A stretch of DNA of 64,000 nt, from contig SMMW01000554.1 of the NCBI GenBank assembly GCA_004794655.1, positions 11,487,501 through 11,551,500 of the forward strand. The letters are read 5' to 3'. A model generated the notes under the pieces. That model was not told the DNA's origin and did no database searches. It saw nothing but the letters and a program-made list of their open reading frames with translations. Within the stretch, counting starts at the first letter, position 1, and each line of letters opens with the position of its first letter. Below are positions 45,071 to 55,800 of this stretch, piece by piece. This DNA comes from Marisa cornuarietis. Its lineage: Eukaryota > Mollusca > Gastropoda > Architaenioglossa > Ampullariidae. The position numbers and the translations under genes are program-made.

Positions 45071-45130
45071 GATAACGACCAGACTAAAACACCAGCTATA
45101 CGCATGCGTCAATTCTTTTCCGGAAAAGGT
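45071..45130 (-). promoter_or_regulatory. Proximal promoter/5'UTR of the Tudor gene
   Basis: Immediately upstream of the start codon lie two perfect palindromes: ACGCATGCGT (45,100-45,109), close to an NRF1-type GCGCATGCGC site, and CTTTTCCGGAAAAG (45,115-45,128), which holds CCGGAA cores of ETS-type sites on both strands. Such TATA-less elements are common in animal promoters. The 5'UTR would be short. Factor identities are inferred from motif resemblance. Confidence 0.4.
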
Positions 45131-45144
45131 GGGGGGAGGGGGTC

Positions 45145-45300
45145 GTTGATGATGATGATGTCGATTTATAATGTGCAGGTATCCATTCAAATGAATGCTC
45201 ATTGCGCAGCAAAAACAGAAGAGAAGAAAAAATAAAACAACAGGAAAGTAAAACAAAAAAAAAAATAAAGACAAAAGTGGTGCTAGGTTGTCCGTGTAAG
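45145..45300 (-). repeat. Dispersed repeat, copy B
   Basis: The reverse complement reads ACTTTCCTGTTGTTTTATTT, a T/C-rich tract, TTTTTGCTGCGCAATGAGCA and GGATACCTGCACATTATAAA, ending in CATCATCATCATC. It is homologous to copy A at 20.6-20.8 kb. It lies under 100 bp from the Tudor-gene start codon, so it may contribute upstream promoter sequence. Confidence 0.6.
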
Positions 45301-45337
45301 TTTCGTCTGCTTTTACAAGTCAGTGGATAAAAAAAAA

Positions 45338-45487
45338 AAGTGGCGTAGGAACCGGGGGGAGCAAGGGGGGCAGCCGCCCCCCCCCCCAAAAAAAAGATGC
45401 TGGGAAGGCAAGGATGTGAACGTTATTCATTGTCAGCATGGAGCTTGCCCCCCTCCCCCCAAAGCCGAGCATCTTCCTATGCCACTG
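45338..45487. mobile_element. Short GC-rich inverted-repeat element
   Basis: About 150 bp bounded by inverted AGTGGCGTAGGAA (left) and TTCCTATGCCACT (right). A second inverted G-run/C-run region lies inside (GGGGGGCAGCC, then a C-run of eleven). There is no coding sequence and no clear target duplication, since a poly-A stretch blurs the left flank. Probably a MITE. Confidence 0.5.
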
Positions 45488-45551
45488 AAAAATACTGTCT
45501 GGTGAATTATGTCAGCTACCTTGCAGTCGCCGATATAAGTACAGACCAGCT

Positions 45552-45816
45552 GGGGCCAGTTGCACAACACGTTTCTAAACCTTAAAACTGTTCTAAAGAA
45601 GCAAAATCTCTTCTTAGCCATTTTGATGCACTGCAGAAAAACATACAAAAATTGTACTGACAGGACGGAAAGTCAGACTTTAACAACTTTATCTTACTTA
45701 AAGCAGTTTTAGTTTTTAAAATTCTAAAATTGTGGTGTGCACTTTAAACTAATTATCTAAATAGAGTTAAGGCCTAAAAGTGTTTAAAATTAGAAATGTG
45801 TTGTGCAACTGGCCCC
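45552..45816. mobile_element. 265-bp MITE with 25-bp terminal inverted repeats
   Basis: The left end GGGGCCAGTTGCACAACAC and the right end GTGTTGTGCAACTGGCCCC are inverted copies, with CGTTTCTAA/ATTTCTAAT continuing the match. The interior is AT-rich and has no open frame. The terminus type resembles Harbinger MITEs. The flanks give CTG and CAG, which is not an exact direct repeat. Confidence 0.75.
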
Positions 45817-46988
45817 AGAACAATAGGATTAAATTTATCATTGGTTCTACGGTCTGCGGCTTCTAAATGCTTGTCAGTTCAAGGTTTGTGTGTGCACGAC
45901 AGAAAGAAAATTTTGTTTTTGACTCAGGCCACGACTGGCCTCAATGTTCAGGTGATGATCGCCAGCTGATCGTACAAAGGCTATAAATGACTATATAGTA
46001 TAGTATAATAAAGCATCATTTCCAACATTATAATACTACAGTGTAATAAAATATTTCCACTTATTGTCCCAAATAACCATTTGAAGCGGCAGCCATGAGA
46101 TGCATTCTGTTAAATACATAAAAACGTGGCATTAATAAAGATTATATACCTATAAACGACAAACGTCGTTAAACAAAACGGCGTACGTAGAGTATATGGT
46201 TTGGTTCTATATTGAACTGGTAAAAATTGAAGTCTCACATCTTCTAGATCAGGATATGGGCAAAGTATACAGCCCGTGGGCAGGATGCATGCGGGCGTCT
46301 TTGGTTCGGCCCGTGACAAAATGTGAAGTACAGTGTATAGCAGTTTTCTTTTTCTTTTTAACCTATATATATATATAGGTAATTATTCATTTGACTGAAA
46401 TTTAATTTATCAAATACAATTATAACGTATCGTTAGAAATCGGCAGCACGTAACAGTCAAACACAGATAAAGTACACAAATAATAACAATAACGCGCGGC
46501 TGACGCGTATCTGATGCGAGAGAGCGTAGCGGCGGTTGTACCAGAAAAGTCTGGCGACAACATGCCGCGCACCATGACTGTTTTAATTGTTTCAACATAG
46601 TCCGACCGCCGTTTACCGGTGTTGTGACACGAATGTGTCATCGGTAGAATTCGGACGCATATGTTTGTGTCCCCCGCACCTCTCGCAATTTAACAGTCCC
46701 ATCCTAATAATCCAGTTCAATCGTTTTGGTGTCTTCTAGCGTAAAATGTTGCGGTTTTAATTCGTGCAGTAGGTAGCACCACGTATAGCAGTTCAACGTG
46801 ATGGGTGACAGGAAAAAGAGAAAAGTTGATATAGTGAGTGTCGAAAATTCAACGAGTGGACAGCACGGTGTTGGAGATTAAAAAAAAAACAGTTGTTTGC
46901 TGAAAATTAATTTAGGCATCGCAGTTTTCAAAGAGCACATGCAATCTGAAACGCCATTTTAGCACAAAACATCCAATGTATTGCAGTG
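45817..46988. other. Intergenic DNA upstream of the RTE insertion
   Basis: No supported gene. The part around 46,480-46,700 is richer in CpG (GCGCGGCTGACGCGTATC), which would fit a promoter-proximal region. At 46,801-46,881 there is a 26-codon frame; its N-terminus reads MGDRKKRKVDI, with a GTGAGT donor-like word inside. I do not call it a gene. Confidence 0.4.
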
Positions 46989-47627
46989 AACTTTCCGAAG
47001 ATCCCCGTGGGACCCCGGGGTATGCTTGCCTAGCGAGCATTGTAAGAATAGGGTCCCTGCTGTCCAGCCAGGCATGTCGTAAGAGGCGACTAAGGTGGAC
47101 ACCTCACCTAGAGGTAAATTAGGTTGTGGTAGGGCTAACAACCCCACCATGTAAAAAAAAGCATGTTACAGAAACCAACACTAGACCACTCGTTACGGAT
47201 GGCGAAGGTAATGAAACACACCAGGTAACTGGAATTATGACGGACGACAGTCAAATCCGAGAGGGAGCTGGCGCCCCGATGGTGGATTTACTGAAGCCGA
47301 AGCAGAAGTTGAGGGTGGGGTGCTGGAATGTCCAGACCTTGTATCAGACTGGCAGGTTGCCCCAACTAGTCAAGGAGTTTGACAATTAAAAATTGGACAT
47401 CCTGGGAGTAAGCGAGGTCAGATGGACCGGCATGGGAGAGAGGAGACTAGCATCAGGACATACTATCTTGTTCTCAGGAAGATCAGACGACCAACACTCT
47501 GAAGGAGTAGCACTACTCCTCAATAGGAAAACTGAAAAGACACTGGTGGAATGGAAGCCTTATGGACCCAGGCTTCTGAGAGCAAAATTCCATTCAAAGT
47601 ACACCAAGCTGACAGTGCTAGTTTGCT

Positions 47628-49448
47628 ATGCACCAACAGAAGACGCCAAGGCAGAAGACAAGGATGCCTTTTACAATCAGCTCCAGGCAGCCTCGGAGAG
47701 CATCCGATCTCATCATATGCTGCTCATCACCAGAGATCTCAATGCCAAGGTGGGAAGTGACAACACCTGCAGGGAGCATACCATGGGCAAGCATGGAATT
47801 GGAACCATCAATGACAACGGAGAGAGACTTTTGTGAAGAAAACAATCTAATGATTGGAGGCACACTCTTCCAACACAAAGACATTCACAAGGCAACGTGG
47901 ACATCACCAGACGGGATCACAAAAAACCAGATAGACCATGTCATCATCAACCGAAGATGGAGGAGCTCACTTCAAGATGTCAGAGCCTACAGAGGAGCAG
48001 ACGTTGCCACTGACCACACTCTTGTGATAGCCGCAGTTTCTCTGAAGCTACGTCGATCGCGAGGAAAACAGGCACGTCAGCAGAGAGTGGACTCCGGCAG
48101 ACTGAAAGACCCAGCCACCAAACGTGCCTTTGTAGTGGAAGTAAAGAACAGGTTCCAGGCACTAGGGGACCAACAGGAGATGACCTTAGAGGACTTCAAT
48201 CGAGTCTTACAGGAAACAGGAGAGAAAATACTGGGCTTCCAACGAAAAAAGAAAGAGCAGTGGATCAGAGAAGCGACATGGAAAAGGATAGAAGAGAGAA
48301 AGTCAACCAAGCAGAAAATCAACAACACCAGATCTGAACGTCTGAAGGAAAAACACAGACAAAGATATACAGAAATAAACAAAGAGGTAAAGAGGATGAT
48401 CAAAACCGACAAAAGGGACTACATAGAGAAACTGGCAGATGAAGCAGAAGAAGCAGCACGAAAAAATGACCTGAAGACACTGTATAAAATCAATAAACAG
48501 CTGAACAATAGGTTCAAAAACAGTGAAGTACCAGTGAAAGACATGAACGGAAATGTTGTTGAGGGAGAGGCAGAAAAACTACAGCGCTGGAGGGAGCATT
48601 TTGAGTCAGTTCTAAACAGACCAGACCCCCCTCACCTCGCAGACATCCAGCCAGCAGATACCGACCTTGACATCTGCACAGACCCGCCAAGCCTGGAAGA
48701 AGTGACAGCAGCAATCAAGGCAATGAAAAGCGGCAAAGCACCAGGGGCAGATGGAATAACAGCAGAGATGTTGAAAGTAGATGTGAATGTGACAGCTCCC
48801 ACGTTGAGTGAAATCTTCAGGCAAGTTTGGGAATCAGGACAGATCCCCGATGCGTGGAAGACAGGGCTCATCTTCAAGTTACCCAAGAAAGGAGATCTTG
48901 GAGACTGCAATAACTGGAGGGGTATAACACTTCTTTCCATCACCAGCAAGGTCTTCAGCAAGATTGTTTTGTCAAGACTGACGGCAACCCTTGAGAAAGA
49001 CCTCCGGGCCCAGCAAGCAGGATTTCGCCCTGGGCGATCCTGCTCTGAACTCATTCTCACTCTGCGTCAGATTCTAGAGCAGAGCAATGAGTGGAACGCA
49101 CCGCTGTACATCAACTTCATCGACCTGGAGAAGGCTTTTGACAGCATCCACCGCGAGTCCTTATGGAAGATCCTGAGGCATTATGGAGTCCCTGAGAAAC
49201 TTGTCCAGGTCGTTGCAATGCTGTACAGCGACTTCAAATCTCAGGTGGTCTGTGACACGGAGCTCACAGCCCCCTTCAACGTCAGTACTGGGGTGAAGCA
49301 GGGCTGCATTCTGTCGCCGTTCCTCTTCATCCTGGCCATGGACTGGATTATGAAGAATTCCACCAACAGAGAGAGGAGGTCGAGGGATCAAATGGACCAT
49401 GACTATGACAGCAACAACAATGCTGGAAGACTTGGACTTTGCCGATGA
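47628..49448 (+). pseudogene. RTE-type LINE: endonuclease end and reverse transcriptase
   Basis: The largest open segment (606 codons). The first 65 or so codons are out of the ancestral frame; from about 47,830 it reads DFCEENNLMIGGTLFQHKDI, TWTSPDGITKNQIDHVIINR and GADVATDHTLVIAAVSL. It then continues through a long charged linker to RT motifs 0-5. It loses the ancestral frame at about 49,380, just before FADD. In the preceding frame the usual GDLNA endonuclease motif reads TRDLNA. Confidence 0.8.
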
Positions 49449-50217
49449 CATTGCCCTGTTGTCACACCGCGACCAAGACATGCAGGAGAAAACAAATGCC
49501 TTCTCAGAAACAGCTGGAAACCTTGGCTTGAAGGTCAGCGCAAAGAAAACGAAAAGTATGAGAGTGAATGCCAGAGTCCAAGAAAACATCAAACTAAATG
49601 GAGAAGAGATTGAGAAAGTTGACAGTTTTACCTATCTTGGGTCCAAAATTTCAAACACTGGGGATGCGGAGGTGAAGATTTGAGCCCGACTGGCGAAAGC
49701 CAGCCAGGCCTTCGCCTCACTCAGGAGCACATGGAAGGCAAAAAACATCAGCCAGAAGACCAAGCTGATAATCTTCAAGTCGAATGTGATCAGCACCCTC
49801 TTTTATGGATCAGAATCATGGAAGATGACCAAAAACATCGGTAACAGGCTTGACGTCTTCCAAAACAGATGCCTCAGGCGCATACTTAACATCTTTTGGC
49901 CAAACACCATCACCAATGAAGAACTCCACCGAGGAACTGAAACCGAATCCATCACCACGCTGGTTCAACGAAGGCGTTGGCGATGGATTGGACATGTGCT
50001 TCGCCAGCAGACAGCAGACCTCTCCAGAATCGCCCTACGATGGACTCCAGACAGCCGAAGAAAACGAGGCCGCCCAAAGGAAACCTGGAGAAGAACAGTG
50101 GAAAGGGAGATAAAAGGACATGGGGTCGCCTGGAGCGAATTTCAGCCGATCGACATCAGTGGCGGGCTCTGGTTGAGGCCTTATTTGCAACTAGCACGAA
50201 GAGGATTGATTGATTGA
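49399..50217 (+). pseudogene. RTE-type LINE: FADD box to C-terminus
   Basis: Two open pieces split by TGA at 49,681. The first reads LDFADDIALLSHRDQDMQEK, NAFSETAGNLGLKVSAKKTK and DSFTYLGSKISNTG. The second reads FYGSESWKMTKNIGNRLDVF, QNRCLRRILNIFWPNTITNE and RKRGRPKETWRRTVEREIKG. This is the RT palm end, thumb and conserved C-terminal domain of RTE LINEs. Confidence 0.8.
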
Positions 50218-50236
50218 TTGATTAACTTTCCGAAGA

Positions 50237-52892
50237 AGGAAGGGCGAAAATATCAGACCAATTTAAATTGTTGAACAGTTGAAGAAGCAACATAATTTTT
50301 TTTTACCAAACAGAAAAACCCATATAAGGCGGCAACGAAAATTCGTTAAGTCAAAGGGAACACCACAACGCGCATATTTTTTAACCCCATTTTCACTGTA
50401 GGTTTCTTGTATTGTCAAGTGTCGTGGGTTTTTGGTGTGTTACCAAAGATTATGATCTTAATTTTTGGTGTTACCGGCCCACCGCATAGTTAAGAAATTT
50501 GTCACGTATGTTAGAGATTTTCAAACTTTGGTACGCGAGCACCATGCGCCAAAATAAAAGAATGTGTGTGTGTATATATATATATATATTTTTTTTACGG
50601 GGGCTGTATGTAGGGTTCAGAGGTGGTATTCGGTCAATTCGAATTTTCGAAAGTGGTACTCGTCTGGAAAAGTTTGAAAACCATTGTTCTAGATGATGGC
50701 AATAGAAAAGATGTATTCCATGGTCTTGTGATGACTGACAAAGGGGGCATTTCAGGTACACCTCCGGTGCTGATCGGTGTTAGTGTAATTAGCTTATAGT
50801 TGTAAGAGTTGTTCAATTAGTAACCCTTATAGACTTAAACACAGACTTAAATCATAGAACGATAGAAGTCTGTGGACCTAAAAGTCCTAAATGAAGTTGC
50901 AGAACAGCAGACGAAACGGAAAAGGACAAATTCACACATGCGCAAAGCAGGGGGTTAGAGTGCGGTTTATTTCAGATACGAAGACGTCGACGATGTTTAC
51001 ATGCTATAGCGATTTAAGAGACCAGTGGACATAAGCAGAGATTTCACTCAGTTAGGACTATCTTTTGCAAAATATGTTGCCCAAAATACCTGAAAGTTCA
51101 ATTTCGGTCACGTGATATGACATCATCGCCATTTTGTGTTGTTGGCAGACAGCTTCCGCTAAGACGTCGTCTGTTAGGGGTTTCCAGTACTAATCATTTA
51201 GTGGACATTCTTCTGTCGGGTGTGCAGAGATGTTTGTATACGCGCAGGTGTGGAAGAGTTTTTTTCTTTGATCAGTTCACGCATATTGGCAGTTAAGTGT
51301 CAATATTTCATGAAGTGAGCACCATTGACATTTTCTCATTCTCAGTAGTAAATTACTACATAAATAGTAATTTAAGGTTAGGCTGTAGTGCAAATAAAAC
51401 AGACATTCGATTGACTTTAAAAGAATGTTAATCTCCAGATTGATGCAACCTTAAACTACATGTTCATTATGGCTAACCCACTTTAGTAAGTTATTGTATA
51501 GACAGCAGTGTACATCGATCGTAAATTGTATATATGTCGTTATATGTAGCGGATTATTCTTTATTTACATCAATTTTATAAAAGAATAAAATTTTATGCC
51601 AGTAATTTGAGACAGCTGACGATGATGTTGGCGATGAGGTGAAAATATAAAACTTGAAACAATAGAGAAAGTTTCCATGATTTCTGGCCAAAACAAAGAG
51701 TACAAATCAAATAAAAAACACATTTTGTTCATGTGTCATTTTTTTCTTAATATCCAAATCAGAATATGCTAGTGTTATGTAATTTAAAACCTGTATTGTC
51801 CTCTCTAGTTTTTCCGTATTTTATATCTATTTGTCATTGAACGAATTGTACTGGTGTGTAAGAAAGAGACTTAGTTGCAAGAAATTTTTGTATGGTATTC
51901 AGCAGGTACTCCTGACAGTAACCAGCTGAAGAATTTTGACTCTCACACACACACACACACACACATGCATGCATGCACATATTAACTTGTTTTGTACTTT
52001 TCTGCCCATTCTTCTGTGAAGAAATAGTGCCTATCATGCTATAGAAACCTCTGCACATTTCACATTGCATTTTTCAACATTTATTTAAAAAAAAGAACTA
52101 CCAGTAGCAAGTTGTAGAGGTTTCTTTTAAAATGCCTTTTGCACAAAAGAAAGGGCAAAACCTTTTTAAGATGATTTCCCCCTCCCCCAACTGTTACAAT
52201 TGTTATATGTAGGTATCATTTCAAAATTGATTCTTAATTTTTTCTTGATAGCTGCTTATTTCACTGTTATTTTCATCCCATTTGCCATAGCCATTAAACA
52301 ACAGTCTCTAAAATTCCTCTCATGTACTGTTTTCATTCTTTTAACTGACATGGTGGCTGAGAAACAACAGTTTCTAAGAAAAGAGAAGAAAGTAAAATTC
52401 ATTCATTGTTTAACAATTGCTAATTGATAAATCTTGTGATTTTATTTATTTTCAGCGAGTAGCATAACTTTTATGTATGAAGTTCCCTGGTATTCCCAGT
52501 AAAGAAATAAACAAAAAGAAAACCTCTTGTTTTTGGCGTGTTCATATAATGTTTGAGCCACAACAAGTGGCTGCAGCAACAAGGTGCTACAGCTGCTGCA
52601 AAATGTCATGCAGATTTCAAGCTGTTGTTCATGTCCCTTCTCCCTATTTTTTAAATTTCAGTAGCATATGCTATAGTTTGATAATGATAACGCCATTAAT
52701 TATAGTCATCTGGTATGTGATGTGTTTTGTTAACATTCCGCTTTCTGCTCCTGGTGGCTACAAAAAAGTTCCACATAAAATATTTAAATTTATTTTTATA
52801 GCTGAGCATACATATACCCTTCAATGATACAATTTGAATCACCATTTATTAAATACCTACATATATTAAAATGAATCCTTGATTACTTCCAG
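50237..52892. other. Intergenic DNA / 5' region of CCDC186
   Basis: No coding exon found. A (TG)n/(TA)n tract lies at 50,565-50,590 and a (CA)n-(TGCA)n tract at about 51,942-51,975. The stretch near 51,110-51,260 has CpGs and a TGACATCAT CRE-like word; it could hold the CCDC186 promoter and a non-coding first exon, since the first coding exon begins with an intron acceptor at 52,891-52,892. That is inference. Confidence 0.4.
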
Positions 52893-55800
52893 AACTATAT
52901 GAATTTAGCATGAGTGATCGCAACGCAGAATGTTTGGATCTACCAGGCAGGATGGATATGGAAGACGTGGAGCCAGAAAATCCTGATCCTGAAGAGGATT
53001 CAGACCTAGCTACCTATAGCTGTGACAGACACCAAGATGTTGAAACAGTTCCTGTGCAAACACTGCGTACATATGACTTGAGCATTAGCAGGCAAGATGA
53101 AGAGACGGAAAGTAGTGTTTTGATGAATCCTCAAGAGAGCAGAGACATGAATTCTAATACACTAAAACAAGATTCTAGGATGCACAGTGAAAACCAGTCA
53201 TGTACAGAGCTAGGAGCTGTATCTTCTGCTGCCGAGGATGTTGTTGCTGAGAGGTTGGTAGCTTATAATGGCAAAGAACTGGAATCAGTACCTGAGTCAG
53301 ACAGAAGTGGTGTCACTTGTGAATTCCCTTGTGAAGCAACAAGTGTTAATGGTAAACTAGAACCTGATGTTCAAAGCCAAACTTTTGATGGAGTCACTTG
53401 TTTGGACACAAATTCTCAGCCTACAGACTTTGATGAAAGTAGTCCTTCACTGAAAATGCAGCCAGAAGATGAGATGCTTGAGGCATCCTTATGGAGACTG
53501 AAGGATGGGGATTCCCTGAAAGAAGGGTTAAATGTATGTTATTTGGACCGGGATGAATCTCCACCAGAGGATGAACTGTTTATCACAGAAAATGCTTGCT
53601 CAGATAGTCATAGAGAGATAAATACAGAAGAATCATGGAAGACTTCTACTTATGTAAAAGCTGATGATGACAAGAATATGCTACCAAGTGCAGTAACTTC
53701 CACAGAAGTGGAATCATGCTTCCAGACTCTAGACAGCATGGCACAATCATCAGAAATATCTGTGGAAATGCTTAGCACATCCTACATATCTGGTCAAATT
53801 GAAAACAAGGATCAGAATGCTGAGAAAGATGATGATTTGGTTCCTGAATGTGACAGAAACCAAGATTTATCATCCTTGTGTGGTGCCTGCGAAGGAAATG
53901 GTACCAGGGATGAAAGTCATATTTCCTCTCACACAAAGCTAGCTATTGAAGGTAGCAGCCATGACCACAGACAGAATCAACAATCAGATGTTGACAAAAT
54001 ATATTCACCAAAAATTGATGTAGCTACAAATGACAAAATATGTTTACCAGAAAATGATGTCACTAAAAATAACTGTTCAGAAGGGGAAAGTGCAGCTTGT
54101 CCCAGGAGTCTATGTTCTTCTATTAGTGCTGACGGTCAGTGTCATAGATTGGTGCAGGAAGAACAGGTGTGCAGTGTTAAGGACCATGCTTTGAAATCAC
54201 AGGCAATCGCTGGTAAAAAATGCAAGAGGCTTGCACACAAGCTTGAGTCAGAGACTGATTCTGAGGAAGAGCTTATGATAGAGCTTGATGCAGAACTGCA
54301 GCTGTCAATGTCTCCAAGACAGAATGAACTAGAACAGCCTTTAGCAGCTTATCTTCCACAGAATGGGCTCAAACAGATTGATGCCATGAGCAGTCAGCTG
54401 TGCACGCAGTTCCAAGCACAACTTGAACATCTCCAAAATAAACTGTTTCAAAAAGACCAAGACATCAGGAGGTATTTTGTATACTCTTTTAATTTAGTAT
54501 ACAAGAGTTTTTCTGAATATCATTAAATTTTATTTTACACTGGAATAAATTTTGAAATGTCATTATGTCATAGGCTTTCAGTAGTTATTGTTAGCTGTCA
54601 TTTATTTATATTCGTCTCCTTTGTTTGGTGTTCATGATTTTTTTCCAACCACATTTAGCTTGCATTTAGTGATATTTTGTCAGCTACCAAATTCTTTCCA
54701 AATACTGAACTCTGTTTTGGAAATCGCGTTATTTAAACTAATTCAGTTAATTCATAATTGTAAAACAAAATTTGGCAGCCAAGAATTCTCATACATTTTT
54801 TGCCCATCTGAGTGATGCAATTTCCATATATGCTTAATTATTTTAGATTTTACTAATGCATTTTTGTTGTGACATGAGACCTCACATTACTGGGAAAGCC
54901 ACTCAGTTGGACTTAGGTGTTCTAGTCCAGTGTTCCAATTAACCAGAATTCATTGAATTTTCTACAACATCTTAGTATATTTTCTGTTTAGAACATAGAT
55001 ATGTTTCATGCACTATTGACTAGTTAATAAATAGTAGTAGTGGTAGTGTATGTGATGAAGAAAGAAAACCAAGTACCTAGATAACACTTCTTAACTAAAC
55101 AGAAACAATCCTTGTATTTTTTTGTTTTAAATCCACAACGGACATGATTTTAGAAATGCAAGAATAAATTATATCTTCATGGGCCTATTTATTCAAACTT
55201 CTTAATTTTGCAGATTACAAGAAGAGAAAGGCCGCCAAAGGCAGGTTGCTCAAGATGTTTTAGATGAGCGCAACAAATATAAAGCAGAGCTGTTAGCTCT
55301 TAAGGACAAGAATCCTGATGATCTCTATCTACCACAGATAAAGGAAGTAAGTTTCACAGTTTTGATCTTTCTTCAGTGATAATACTGTGGTACTAACCAG
55401 ACTTCATTTGAAATTACTTCTGTGCAAAAAAGAAAAATGTAATGATTATTTACAATAATTAACTATAAAACACAACTCAAAAATATTTTAAGTAACTGTT
55501 TTTTGTTTTTTTTAATTTTGATGATGGTGGCATGGAGTGTGTGTGAAAAAATATATACAGGATTTGATTAGTGGGTTGTGAAACTTGTTAATGGATATGG
55601 TTGTATTGTTAAATATTCCAGCCTTGCATAAGGCTGTTTTTGTTTTTTGCTTGTTTTTTTTTAATTTGTGTGATTTTTTGTAAATCATAGTCCAAAAGAT
55701 TAGTTTGTGATTTTTTTCAAAGCTGGAGTATACAATTGCCCAACAACAGACAGAAGTACGCCAGCTAAAGGAAAAGCTGACTTCTCATGATTCAGCAGCA

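Larger units (their letters stand above)
47002..50223 (+). mobile_element. Near-full-length RTE-type LINE with 13-bp target duplication
   Basis: A 3.2-kb element flanked by the perfect 13-bp duplication AACTTTCCGAAGA (46,989-47,001 and 50,224-50,236) and ending in (TTGA)n. It encodes an APE-type endonuclease (LRVGCWNVQTLYQTGRL, SEVRWTGMGERRL, VCYAPTEDA, LNAKVGSDN, ITKNQIDHVIINRRW) and a reverse transcriptase (LPKKGDLGDCNNWRGITLLS, QQAGFRPGRSCSELILTLRQ, FIDLEKAFDSIHR, GVKQGCILSPFLF, LDFADDIALLSH). The C-terminus reads FYGSESWKMT and RRRWRWIGHVLRQQ. Known lesions: TAA at 47,387-47,389, frameshifts near 47,830 and 49,380, and TGA at 49,681. The ATG-lacking 5' leader is GC-rich. Confidence 0.9.

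Noticed and set aside
52477..52827. 116-codon plus-strand frame just upstream of CCDC186
   Set aside because: No similarity, AT-rich with a chance membrane-like stretch, and no splice connection to the first coding exon.
54472..54526. Extension of the CCDC186 first-exon frame to a stop at 54,526
   Set aside because: Reads through the GTATTT donor into the intron; exon 2 joins in phase and matches the family.
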